From Steromphala cineraria (taxonomy: Eukaryota > Mollusca > Gastropoda > Trochida > Trochidae), in contig OU744728.1 in assembly GCA_916613615.1 (NCBI GenBank), positions 29,033,450 through 29,097,449 of the forward strand: 64,000 nucleotides of DNA, in the 5' to 3' direction. The notes under the pieces were generated by a model. It was not told where the DNA came from, searched no databases, and saw only the letters and a list, made by a program, of their open reading frames with translations. This document shows positions 1 through 13,300 of this stretch, in pieces. How positions within the stretch are numbered: position 1 is the stretch's first letter; the number at the start of each line of letters is the position of its first letter. Both the position numbers and the translations under genes were made by a program.

Positions 1-1395
1 AGAAATGTTTTTAAATCACCCTTCAGATACGTTTGCGTCACCCAGGTGAAGAAATGGTACAGGAAATAGAATGAAGTCTGAATGAAGTTACTGATTGCAC
101 AACTTACCTTGATTGCAACCAACCTCACATGAAAATACTGTTACACCATAGTGACAGAGGGGATATGTAGAATGTATTGAGCAAGGTTCTTATATGATTA
201 ATTGTATCAGAAACAGAAGAAAATGCCACCAAAGCACCTGCAAACGTTTAAGATGAATCTTTGAATAAATTTGTGAACAATTGCTCGTGATTGACTTTAT
301 TGTTCTGTACAGCATCATAATTGTGAACGATGACATAAGAATGGTTCATGAGATGTAAATTTACGAATGTCAAATAATGCATTGAAGAAATGTGAATCTG
401 CATTGAAGAAATACAATAGCTTTGTACCAAATGGTATAGTATATATATATAACAATAGATATTAGAAATATAATGACATATACATAATGGTTAACTATGA
501 AACACTTCAACTAACTACAATAGGACGATGAACAATGACTTTTCAAAGTTCCTGAATCTTTAGTTTAAAAAAACATTCAAGATTTTATATGGTGGACGAC
601 GCATTGTCATGACAGGTCTATGTGTTTTATGCCTTGGCTGCAAAATTGGTAAGACTTGAATTCAAACACTTACGGACACTAGCTTTTTCTGAAACTCTTG
701 ATACAGTTTTAATGCGAATGAAATGATGTTTTGAGAGTCATTTGTTTGTAATGGATTAGTAAATGGGTTTCAATCAAACGTGAACAGCGATGATACATAA
801 CACATAAATATTTGATTTTAATTTGTTCCTTTCATACAGTTGGGTTGCTTGGGATGCAAGTCTTATAAAGGTGGTGACTACCAAGAAATAGATACTTAAC
901 TTTTGACCTTGTTCCTTTCACAAAGAACAGTTGCTTAATTTTTAGCTTCACTGCTCTCTCAGGCAGTGATTATACAAAACATTTGACTTAATTCAAACAA
1001 CTATTAAGTATGTTAATTTCATGATATATGATGAGAGTGTTTTAGTCTCTTGTGCAAGCATACTTTGATTGGACGGAAAGCAGGATTATTCTATCAAAAT
1101 ATATACACAAATGTTTTAACAGATATTGAGTTTGTTACTCTCATCAAGTTTCATGATGATGACTTCCTTAACACTCTTCTTGGATCGGACGGCATCAATT
1201 TATGCAATCAAATTCCAAGTTAAGTCAGACAATGTGAGCATGGTTTCAAATCCAATTTGCATGATCTTAACTGTCTTCGGTGTATTCCAGAGCATTTTCT
1301 GAACTGATGGAACACAGGATGTGCCTGTCCTATCAAATATTTGATCACTAAATAATGTAATTATTTTGTCCAATCAAATTCTTCAATGTTGTGTA
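1..1395. other. 3' flank and probable 3' UTR of STK36
   Basis: AT-rich sequence downstream of the STK36 stop codon. No open frame here resembles a known protein. On the minus strand the nearest AATAAA after the stop that I noticed is at about 296-301. The true transcript end cannot be fixed without RNA data. Confidence 0.4.
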
Positions 1396-4300
1396 CTAGC
1401 TGCCCTGAAGAACCCGTATGAGTTTATTGCACTGCGAGGCTATATTCTGTTCTCCACCCTGTATACTCAGGGAGCTGCCACGCCCTGACATCTGTGACCC
1501 GGGTCGTGACATAGCTGTACCGGGTCGCGGCGTACAGGCCATTGTCAGGTCACACAGCTTTCCCACTGCATTCTGGGTAACCATTTCCTGAAATGGAGAG
1601 GAAGGGAAGAACATTTAAAAGGATTGTTTACTATTTCTCTGTGAGATGCCTTCAAGGTTATGGCAGAATTCTTGACTATGATTGCCTGGCAGAATACAGG
1701 ATAAAGGAGTTTTGTTAGGGAGGTGTGTGTAGTATGGATCTCACAAGTAAAACGATAAAGATCATCACTTCGCATCAACAAATATATATCGACAGGTGTT
1801 TCAAGTAGTTCAAATATAAGCATAAATCACACTTTATGAGTTATGCTGAACAAAATTAACAAACTGACACCAGAAGTTAGTAAGACTTTTGCATGGGTGA
1901 AAATTTTATAACTGGATGTCCAAAGCTGTCTAGAAAACAGGGACAATGGAGTAAGGTATTGCCCTACTAAAGGTACAGTCCTATCAGGGTTTAGTTGAAA
2001 CAAAATTCAAGGGGGACATTTTGGTTTATGCAAATGTTATAAGTATATGATTATATCACAACCTTTTTGAAATATGTAAATAAGATTAACATTTCTGTTG
2101 GTTATATTTGACAACGTCTTAAAGGGACCATTCGAGCGGGGTATTTTTTGTGGAAACGAAATTCAGTAGGACTCTCCTGTTTACAATTATATATGAATTT
2201 TACATGATAATTTCACTCTTAATTTCATATATGTTTGTGAGATAAGCATTTCAGTTGTTAAAGATTTGACAATTTGACAAAAAATAAAGTGTATCAATCA
2301 AAAAATTAAAACATCGTGAAATGAAGCCAATCATCGAAGCTACAATCGTGGAATGCATTAATATGACAAAATGCTGTAGCAACTGATAACTTTTATTATG
2401 AATTATTTGTAACTATTTGTAACTTTTCTATCAATCAAGTAATTATTACTTAATTTTGTTAATGAATAAGTATATTACAGCACATTTGTTTTCTCGCAAT
2501 GCTAACCTTTCAAAATGGCGGATGAAAGGCGCTCGAGTGGTGCCTTTAAGGAAGAGTGCACGAACAAATTTCTTTTTCCACAAAATTATCCCAATAGGAC
2601 TGTCACTTTAAGAGTTAAAATGAACCTTTTTCAGCTGTTCCTGCTGGGTGAGACTGCGTAGCGCGAGGAGCGTGCTGGACTGAACCACCCCATGATTGTC
2701 GGAACATGCCACGTCGATCAGGCTGTAACATAGTTGTCATTTACAGAGTACATGTTCAATGTCAGTAAAAGTTTATTTGCATACAATCAAACTGAAATAT
2801 GGTGAATTGAATTGAATGGTGCATGAATTTTTATTTTTAATTAAAATTTGATTAATTTTACATGAGGAGAGAACATGATCTCTTTTGTCATTATTGGAAG
2901 TTAGTTACCTACATGTTTGCGAGAGTTATGTTATAACCTCTCAATTAATTAGAGAGGAGATTGCAAAGATGTTTCTAGCGAGTCAGTCATTAGATTGTGA
3001 AAAATATTTTTAAAAGATGATAGTTTCAAAAGAAAGTTGTTACATTTTGCATCACTTAAGAACTATGTCTAATTGACTTCCTTAAAATGATTAACAAAAG
3101 GACACCTACTGTTCAATGACTTTGTGTTTCTTTATCTCAGGCACCAGGAGAGGTGAGTGCATTCCAAGGTTACCTAGTGCACCTGTAACAAAGGAAGACT
3201 TTGTCATAATAGAATTAATGATAATGATAATAATTGACTGTTTGTTGGCCACCTTTTCATGAACTCAGCTCATCAATCATCAGCATTCAATCATTGCATT
3301 GTCAATATCACTTTTGGTGCATGAGTACAAAACAATTAAATTGATAGGCCAAAAACATTTTCGCAGTTAACAAAAAAGTACTGAGTAGCAACCTATTGGT
3401 ATAAACTCGCACCAATCTGTAGAGGTTGCTGATTCTTTGAAGGGAAAACTTCCATTGGGTACCTTATTGCAATTTCATATATCAGATGAAAATAACACGA
3501 AAGTTGTAGAAATATTGGAAATATTACGATAAAAACTAAAAAACTTACCCTATCGTACTTCCGCCTGCCCACTACTCGCCCCTTACATACTACGCGCGAG
3601 TACCTTACAAGGGGAAGTAATCCCTACCCAACCTTCACTTTCATAGCCAATTAAGAATAATTAGTCAGAATTAGGCGGGAGGAGGGAGGCGGCTACCCAA
3701 TGGAAGTTTTCCCTTCAAAGAATCAGCAACCTCTACAGGTTGGTGCGATTCTTTTTCAGGGTAAAACTTCCATTGGGTACCTTATTGCAACATACAGACT
3801 CCTAAAGATAATCAATGGGAGTGGCATTCTGACTAAATAAAGTGTGAACACACTATCCTTAAAGCCAAATATAAAAATAGAACCATGGGCTCTGTAGCTC
3901 ATCAGATTTTTTATGGAAAAAGGTTTTGACCCCTGTGACCCCATTTAGGGTCATTGGGTCACAAAATCTACAAGTTTGAATCCCCATTGGCCAAGGAGTC
4001 TACACACAACTTTTTAGCTCTCTAGACCATTTGGAACTGGAGGAGAAGATGAAAATAGGTTTTAAAGCTTGTGACCCCTGTGACCCCATTTGGGGTCATG
4101 GGGTCACCAAACCTAAAATTTATAATTCCCATTTGCCCAGAAGTCTACACACAACTTTTCAGCTCTCTAGACCTTTTGGAACTGGAAAAAGGGGTAAAAT
4201 ATATTTTTAAGGCTTTGACCCCTTTGACCCCAATTGGGGTCAAGGGGTAACCAAACCTAAAATTTAGAATTCTCATTGGCCAAGGAGTCTACACACAACT

Positions 4301-7300
4301 TTTCAGCTCTCTAGACCTTTTGGAACTGGAGAAGAAGATGAAAATAGGTTTTTAAGGTTTTGACCCCTGTGACCCCAATTGGGGTCATGAGGTCATGACA
4401 TCTACAATTTAGAATCCCCATTGGCCAAGGAGTCTACACACAACTTTTGAGCTCTCTAGACCTTTTGGAACTGGAGAAGAAGATGAAAATAGTTTTTTTA
4501 GGTTTTGACCCCTGTGACCCCAATTGGGGTCATGAGGTCATGAAATCTACAATTTAGAATCCTCATTGGCCAAGGAGTCTACACACAACTTTTCAGCTCT
4601 CTAGACCTTTTGGAACTGGAGAAGAAGATGAAAACAGGTTCTTAAGGTTTTGACCCCTGTGACCCCATTTGGGGTCATGAGGTCATGAAATCTACAATTT
4701 AGAATCCCCAATTACCAAGGAGTCTCCACATCAAATTTGAGCTCTCTAGAGTCATTTGTTCTGGAGAAGAAGTCGATAATGTGAAAAGTTTACGGATGGA
4801 CGGATGGACGGACGGACAGACGGACGAACAGATGGACGGACGCCAGACGCCATGCCATGCCATAAGCCCATCGGGTCTTTCAGACCTGATGAGCTAAAAA
4901 TTTAAGCTAAGGAGCAGACTTTACAGTCACCGTGTCAACATGACAGCCAGCAGGCCTAACACAGGCGAGAGAGAGAGGGGTAAGTGGGTCAAAAATGCCA
5001 AGCTAAATAAAAGTACCGAGGGTACAGAAGCTCACCTTAAAATGAATGATGTGGTAAAATGATTTAATTATACATGTAACCATCTTTTATATAATTGATT
5101 ATGGCTGCCATCATGATTTTTTTATCTTTTAAAATACTAGTCTTCTTTTGGAAACGACTAGAGCTTGAACAAACATTAATACACGAATGATATAATCATG
5201 ATAAGTTAACAAGCAGTAGGTTTTTGTATAACTTTTTTGTATATCTATGGCTGAATTGGTGACCATCTTGTACTTTTTAATCTTCAAAATGCTACTTTTT
5301 TGTGGGCATCCGTATTAATTTCATTATGATATCTTGATTGGTTTAGGTGTATCCATTTAAATGTCATTCATTACTTACAGGATGGTGGCCACTTACATTT
5401 GTTTTGTAGTGAATCATTAATATGATTTCAAGATTATTTCACTGATGGTTATGCTGCATGGGATATTGAGAATCCCAAAAGTACAGATTTTTCAAGGAAA
5501 ATGAATGACTGATTGAGAGGAAAGTCATAAACACAGCAATGCATAATTATTTTGTTCACATAATATTTACATGTCAAGTGACCATGAGATGTCTTTCATT
5601 AAAGTATCAATTTATTTAACACTCATACAGTACTATAATGATAAACATTTTTGCATTGTCAAATCAACAGAGAGATATGACAAATCAAATTTCCTTACTT
5701 TTCTTACTAAACCCTTTTCGATTTTCATCTGCATATTTATTCCACATCAACTTATCATGTAGATTGCTAAACACAAAGCTTATTGTAGACAAGTTTTGTG
5801 TAAGTTGTTATTCTTAGAAAGAACATATCACTGTCATGAGAATACAAGTCCGTAACTTTTATTGCATACACATGGGCCATGGCCATATAGCATAATGCTC
5901 TACCATATCAATTGGGTCAGGTTGATTATGCAACAGACTAGCAGCTGACACTGTGATGCTAGCAGCCTGGCTTGGGATGTGTATTAGACAGCATAGTGGA
6001 ATATCTGAACTCTGGTTGACCCCTTATGTGTGGTATTTAAAGGAATATAAGGGAGATACCATTGTTTAAAATTTAACATGTTTAATGTGATTTGGTTTTT
6101 GCAGCTAGTTGCCATAAAGATTTTAAACAAATTAATCAATTATGTTTGTCTTTCATCTTAATTTTTTTCAGAAATACTTAAAAAATATAGAACAACTTGC
6201 ACGACAATCTTAAATATTCCATATTTAAGATAATATTATGATTAGTAAGTTCAAATTAGAGAATTTATATGGTGCCAGTGATCACTTGATGAAAGCTTAA
6301 AATTTAATAATAATGATGTGTCATCTGCAGCTGAAAAGTCAATATGGCTGCTTTTGCGGCCATCTTGGATTCTCAAAACTGAAACGTCTACCTTTCTGTG
6401 CGGAATCACTATAGGTATAACATACTACAATATAAAAATGATATCTAGATTGGTTTAGGAGAAATAGTCTTTGTCATGAAATCTAATTGAAAATTCAATA
6501 TGGCTGCCATGGCGGCCATATCGGATTCTCAAAACTGAAACGTCTACCTTTCTGTGCGGAATCACCATAGGTATAACAAACTACAATTTCAGAATGATAT
6601 CTGTATTCGTTTAGAAGGAGTAGTCTTTTTCATGAAATCTAATTGAAAATTCAATATGGCTGTCATGGCGGCCATCTTGGATTCTCAAAACTGAAACGTC
6701 TACCTTTCTGTGAGGAATCACCATGGGTATAACAAACTACAATTTCAGAATGATATCTGAATTCGTTTAGGAGGAGTAGTCTTTTTCGTGAAAGTTTACG
6801 GACAGACGGACGGACGGACAGACGGACGACGGACGAAGCGCCATGACATAAGCTCACATTTACTTCATAAAGGTGAGCTAAAAATAGCGATTACGGCTAA
6901 AAGTAAGGAAAAACCCCACCCCCCCCCCCCCCTTTTTTTTTGTAAAGAGGAAAGGTAATTTACAAAATATGCCCAGAAAAGATCTCCCTGAAGCGGCAGA
7001 AAACCTCTGAAGTGCATAAAAAGGTGAACTTGTATTTACAAGTGCAGATATTAGTAGAAACTGGGATCACCAAACCCTTGGCAAGAACTTCAAAGTGTCT
7101 ACCCATAAAAAACAGTGCGTCAAACTCAACAAAACAGAGCCCATTCAGCTAAGGTTGTTGACCCTGCCCATTGGCGAGAACTGACTGACCAAACCGAGCA
7201 CGCTCCCTGGAGTGTTTGTCCAATTGATAGTGCTTAATGAACGTACTCGGCCTGCTCCAGATAGCCGCGGAGCAGATCTCCTCAATGGGCAGGGCTGCAG

Positions 7301-10300
7301 CATACGCCTTCGACGTTGCTAACGCCCTAATTGAATGAGCCCTCAAACCTTCTGGGGGCGCCTTGCCCTTGTGGACATACGCCATGTAAATAGTGGAAAC
7401 TAGCCATCTTGAGATGGTCTGTTTACTTGCTGGCAGGCCCACCTTTCCGCCTCCATAGCAACAAAATAGTTGCTTATCTTTACGAATACCTCTTGTACGC
7501 TTGAGATAGACTTTAAGGGTTCTACGTACATCAAGGAAATGGGTTTCAGAGTTAACCGAGGACCCAGCAGAGGTGGCCTGTCGAAGGACGGGAAGTTCAA
7601 TTGGAGCTGTCACATGAAAATTGTGATCGACCTTTGGACGGTAAGAATCCGGCAGTCTAATGCTGACCCTGTCTTTGTGAAAGACAGTCAGCTCGGGATC
7701 CGAAGACATAGCATGTATATCTCCGACCCGCCTACCGGAAGTTACCGCCACCAAAAAAGCCGTCTTCCAGCTCAGTAACTGAATGGAGAGGGAGGAAGGG
7801 GTGCGAAAAGCTGGCCCCGAAGGCAGTCGAGGACCACTGATAGATCCCAAACTGGACTTATCCTCCTAACTGAGGGACAGATTCTGTCCACTCCCGCCAG
7901 AAATCTCTGTACTAAGGGATGAGAACCTAAGACAGTTCCATCTTCAGGAATATGGAAAGCTGAAATGGCCGTAGAGTAACCCCTTATAGTCGAGACGGCC
8001 AGGCCAGCCTCCAGCCTAGATTGCAGGAATTCTAAGACTGTAATTACAGTCGTAGAAAAAGGATCGAGATCCCCTCTAGCGAGACACCAGCGCGCGTAAC
8101 AGGCCCATCGATCCTCATACTGAAGGTTTGTCGAATCCCTCCGCGAAGCCAGAATTGTACGTGCAACTGGTGCAGGAATTCCGCTCTCCTGGAGGCGATT
8201 CCTGACAAGACCAGGCCACCCACTGAATCCTGGGATTCGGGTGGGGCTCTCCTTCCTGAGACAGAAGATTTGGTCGACACGGTAATAGAACAGGAGGCTG
8301 AGCTAGAGCTCCCATCATTACCGGAAACCAGCTCTGTGACGGCCACAGAGGTGCGAGAAGCACTAGCCGTCGAGCAGGTTGGGCGGACAGTTGATTCAGA
8401 ACTCTGGGAATCAGAGGTACCGACGGGAAGGCCCATAGTACTCTGTATGTCCAGTCTAGATGAAATGCGTCTGCGGCCACTGCCCCTTGATCGGGGACGC
8501 GCGAGCAAAACACTGGTATCTGGTGGTTCGTTCCAGAGGCAAACAGATCCACCTGGAATGATCCGTACAATCGGGAAATAGTCTCGAATATCTCCCGATT
8601 GAGCCTCCATTCGTGTGGGGCTAGGATTCGGCGAGAGAGAGCGTCTGCTCACACATTGTCCACCCCTGGTAGATAGACTGGGATCACTCTCACTCTCTGC
8701 TGGTCGCACCACAGCAGAAACTGCCAGGTCTCCTGCAGGAGAGAGGGGGAGACAGTCCCCCCCTGCTTGCGGATATACGTCATGGCCGTTTGGTTGTCCA
8801 TTTCTAGACGAACAATATGGCCTCTGACCTGAGGCAGGAAGCGCTGGAACACCAGTCTGACAGCTCTCAGTTCTAGGACGTTGATGTGCAACTTTGTCTC
8901 CTGCTCGGTCCAAAGACCCGATGCAGTGAGCTCGCCCAATACACCTCCCCAACCGGTGAGGGAGGCGTCTGTCTGAACCGTGAGAGACGGGACTGGATTC
9001 TCTAGAGGGAGGCCCCTCGACAGGTTCCCTGCCTCGGTCCACCACCTCAGGTGAGGGGCCAACCATACGGGAGCTATGATAACCTTCTCGTAGCTCTCTG
9101 AATGAGTCCAAAGACCCGCAAGGGCCTGTTGAATGGGTCTCATTCTCAAACGGGCCCGCCAGACGACGTCTATCTTCGATGCCATATTCCCTAGCAGCTG
9201 GAGCCAAGCCCGTGCTGGATGGGAAGGCGCCTCCAAAAACTGGAGGGTGATCCTCTGTACTTTGGTAATACGATCCTGAGACAGGGATACCATCCCCTGC
9301 TCCGTATTGAACCTTGCTCCAAGAAAAACCAGGTCCTGCGACGGAGTCAGGTCCGATTTCTTGAGGTTTATAACCCAACCCAGACTCAACAGGATGTCTA
9401 TAATTGCCTGGGTCGCCTGCTGATTGGCTAGGCGGGACAAAGCCCTGATAAGCCAGTCGTCGAGGTAAGGGTGACAACACTTCCCTCGAGACCTGTCAAC
9501 CTGTGCTGCCACCAACATAAGTTTGGTAAAGACCCTGGGCGCCGTCGAGATGCCGAAGGGTAACAAACGAAACTGGTAGAGCCTCCCGTCGAAAGAGAAC
9601 CGGAGGAACCTCTTGAAGTCGGGGTGCATGGGCACGTGCAGGTAAGCATCTTTCAGGTCGATTGATGACAGCCAGTTGTTTGTCTCCACGGAGGAGACCA
9701 CTGAACGCAGTGTCTCCATCCTGAAGGTCGGGACCTGAATAAGTTTGTTCAACCCTCTCAGATTGAGAATGGGTCTGAAACCCCCGTCCTTTTTTGTCAC
9801 AATGAAGTACGTCGAGTAATGACCCGCGTATTCTTGACCTTCTGGTACCAACTCGATCGCAGCCTTGTTCAACAATGCTTTGACTTCGTCTCTTAGGATT
9901 TGGGCTTTTTCTGGTGAGGCAGGGACCGGAGTATGCCTTATCCCCGAAAAAGTAGGGGTCCATGAATCCATAATGGTAAATGGCCATCCCTGAGTGTAGT
10001 CAGTACCCAGGGATTTGTCGTGACCTTTACCCATTCCCTGATAAACAGGTTCAAGCGGCCCCCGACTGGAACATGGGGTAACAAGCAGAGAGTCCCGGTC
10101 CCCAGCGGCCCTACGGCAACTGGCGGGGGGATCTCGGAGGGTAATTTTCAGACGGACAACTGGGCAGCCTTCGGCTTGCCGCAGCCCCGAAAAGGCTGTT
10201 GAGAGCCACCCTTCTGCTTGTTCTTCTTGCCTCTGCCCGGAGGGGGGCGGATCGGACCCTTCCAACCCCCCCCCCCCCCCCTCCCCCCGGCCGGCGCTTC

Positions 10301-13300
10301 GGGATACAGATTGGCAAGGACGTTGGATCGCTGCCTTTTTGGTTTGGGCTTATCCCAAAGGACCTTGGTCTCAATCAGGGTGTTAGCCAGGGAGTCCCCC
10401 AGCCGAAAAGGCAAAACAAGTAGCTTATTTTTTGTGGCTTTTGAGTATTTGGATACTGAAAGCCACAGGTGGCGCATGCCCATGACTGCACTCATCATCT
10501 GGCTGGAGAAGCTCCGTAAGCTGTCCTTAACCAGGAAACTAGACACCTCGGCCAGCTGCCCGCTAAGCACCGAAGAATCGGTGTTGTTGCTTGGTCTATT
10601 CAGCTTCTGCTGCAAAGCAGTCAGATAGGCTGAGTAGACACAGATCCTCAGCTGTTGACTGGCGTTCCTGAATTGCTCCTGGAAGCATAGAAACGCAGTC
10701 TTCAGCGGAAAAGGAGGCAGCCGCCGGCCCTGCTTGGTCGAAGACCCTTGCAGAGTGACCGAGGACACAACACACTCATCCACATCCGGCAACTGAAACA
10801 ACCAATCCTCTCCCATCGGATACTTCTTAACAATGTCAGGAAGATCAAATTTCTTCCGAGTACCCGATAGGAGAGGATCAATCACCTCAGCGGTCAGAGA
10901 GGGCAAGATGCGGAGTCGAGTCTCCAATACTTTCGCCGGACCCCGGTTCCGAGACTCGATCCCAGAGGTTGTCGAAGCAACATGGGTAGTACTCTTGGGC
11001 AAACCCTGGACGGTGGTGAACCCCGGACTAAGTCCAGGGATAACCAACGGCCCTTGGGCCAAGACACTAGCAGGCACCAGGACAGTTCCTGGGACAGTAG
11101 TGTCAAGGTTTTGACCCGGAGCCAGGCGTGAGCCAGGACGGGAAAAAACCTCTTGATTACCTCTTGTCCTCCCCCGGCCTAGGCCAGGTTTGGACGTTAC
11201 CATTGGTAGTTGGGCCCTACCACGACCGAGGCCGGGTACAGACCCACTACCACCCTCCAGATGAGCTAGACCGCCTTGCTCGTCGGACCGGGGCCTCATC
11301 TCCTCTCGGAGTTCAGCCACAGTGTCCTTGAACAAGGATTGTACAGACTTCATCTGATCTGCAAGCAAAAGATTAAGTTAATCAATAGTGACTGCAGGTG
11401 CTTGGGTTGGTGTGGGTGTAGGTGTAGGTGTAAGGGTGGGTGCAGGTGGACCTTGCTGCAAGTCAGAGGTCTTCTGCCGTTTCTCACCCGCCTCCTCGCG
11501 AGAGGAGGGAGCAGAAGACGACGAAGAGGCCTTGCTCTTTTTAGACTTACGTGCCCTCTGGGAGGGCGGAACCTGATCAATAATCTCTCCCCCTGCGTCG
11601 ATGATGGCCCGGAAAAAGTCCAAGTCCTGCCGTCTGGACTTCCTGACTGAAGGGGTGAAGCCCTGACAAAGCTCGCACTGCTGGTCGTCATGGGGAGAGT
11701 GTGCCAAACAACGGACACACCCAGAGTGTCTGTCTTGGGGAAGCAAGGGGACGTGGCATCCCTCACAAATTTTGATGGACTGTAAGTCGAACAAAAGTGT
11801 GAAGAAAACCCCGTCATAAATTTTTTTTTTTTTTTTTTTTTAAATATGTAGACATGTGTTTATATATGTAACATGACATGACATAATTTATATAAATGCA
11901 TAAGAGAAACAATACTAAATTCGCAAAGGCTTAGTAATGTAAATGCATAGTATGAAAAAAGGAGCAAGAATCCCCCAGTGAGGAATTACATGCGATAAAC
12001 GGCCGTAAATCACTAGGGAAAAACGGGCGAAAATCACATCGCATAAGTTATATATAACACAAAGCTGAAAGAAATGTGATATAATATGGAAATGCGAAAC
12101 GCGAATGAAATGCGATGAAAAATAAAAAGTAAAAACGAGTGTAGCAACAGATACTAGCTCGAATTTAAAAAGCACATGGTTGCACAGAACGTGTACAATC
12201 CATGAAAAAAGATTTACTACAACAATCACATCGAGAAAGCGAATAATGGAAAGCCTTTGCGAATAACAATAACTTTACCACACATACATTCTCTTCCTCT
12301 GTCATTTTCTTAGGTGAAAAACTTCCCGTCGCAAGAAAAACTTTCTAAATACTTCGAAGAAAAACGTCTTGTCGATACGACGAAAGCTATGAAAGTGAAG
12401 GTTGGGTAGGGATTACTTCCCCTTGTAAGGTACTCGCGCGTAGTATGTAAGGGGCGAGTAGTGGGCAGGCGGAAGTACGATAGGGTAAGTTTTTTAGTTT
12501 TTATCGTAATATTTCCAATATTTCTACAACTTTCGTGTTATTTTCATCTGATATATGAAATTGCAATAAGGTACCCAATGGAAGTTTTACCCTGAAAAAG
12601 AATTCCTGTATTGTTTTGAAGATCCCAAGTTCTGAAACTTGGTAAGAATTAATACCACAACAGTGCAATATCCTTTAAACTTTCGCTTAAACCAGTATAT
12701 ATCAAAATGAAGAAAGGTATAAGTAATATCAGACAACTATCATGTCACAACTGGGCAGAGTTGGTGAATGTCACTCAAACAATAACTGTTGGTGAAAGAA
12801 AGCTGATAATTTGTATACACCTTCATAATGTCAATCATGTATCTGTTTTATCCTATGGGTAAGGTTTTGCAATATGTGACTTTTGACCTGACAAATAGCT
12901 TCTTTTGGCTGTATGGCAAACTATGGACGTTTAATCTATTGTTATCAATTGTGACTGCTAAGAGTGCATTTCAAAGTGCATGTATGTGTCACTGACTTGC
13001 TGCGTTAGTCTTTGTCTTAGTGAGAGGATCTCGGAGGAGTCTGACTAGGTGTGGTATTGCTGGCTTCAGCTTGGAGTACAGGTCTGCACTGTGGTAACCT
13101 CCATTACCAACTGCGTAGCTCGCTCCCTGCAATAAAACATGAACATAGCATGTAGATGGATTTTGGCTAGGTGGGATGTCTTTTGATAAGGACTAGTCCG
13201 AATGGCAAATACTCTTATAGGACTTGATTTAACTCCAGCTCATTCAATCAGCTTGGAGTACAGATCTGCACTGTGGTAACCTCCATTACAAACTGCGTAG

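Larger units (their letters stand above)
3408..12603 (-). mobile_element. DIRS-type tyrosine-recombinase retrotransposon, 9.2 kb
   Basis: The element lies on the minus strand inside an STK36 intron. It has 216-218-bp inverted terminal repeats (3432-3647 and 12386-12603), an internal complementary region (3694-3790), and three gene regions in order: gag-like, reverse transcriptase/RNase H, tyrosine recombinase. This order and the ITR/ICR layout are diagnostic of DIRS elements, which replicate through a circle and leave no target duplication. I set the outer borders from the internal complementary region, which reads across the circle junction. The coding regions carry one stop in gag, one TGA in RNase H and a frameshift in the recombinase, so this copy is inactive but not old. 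Two tandem-core elements lie within it, at 3882-4905 and 5012-6885. Confidence 0.93.

Noticed and set aside
7400..7778. Frames overlapping the DIRS recombinase on both strands
   Set aside because: They lack motifs; the recombinase residues H-x-x-R and Y lie in the 7850-7149 frame.
8044..9480. 478-residue minus-strand frame overlapping the DIRS RT
   Set aside because: It is serine/arginine/proline-rich shadow sequence in another frame. The RT and RNase H motifs are all in the 10265-8115 frame.
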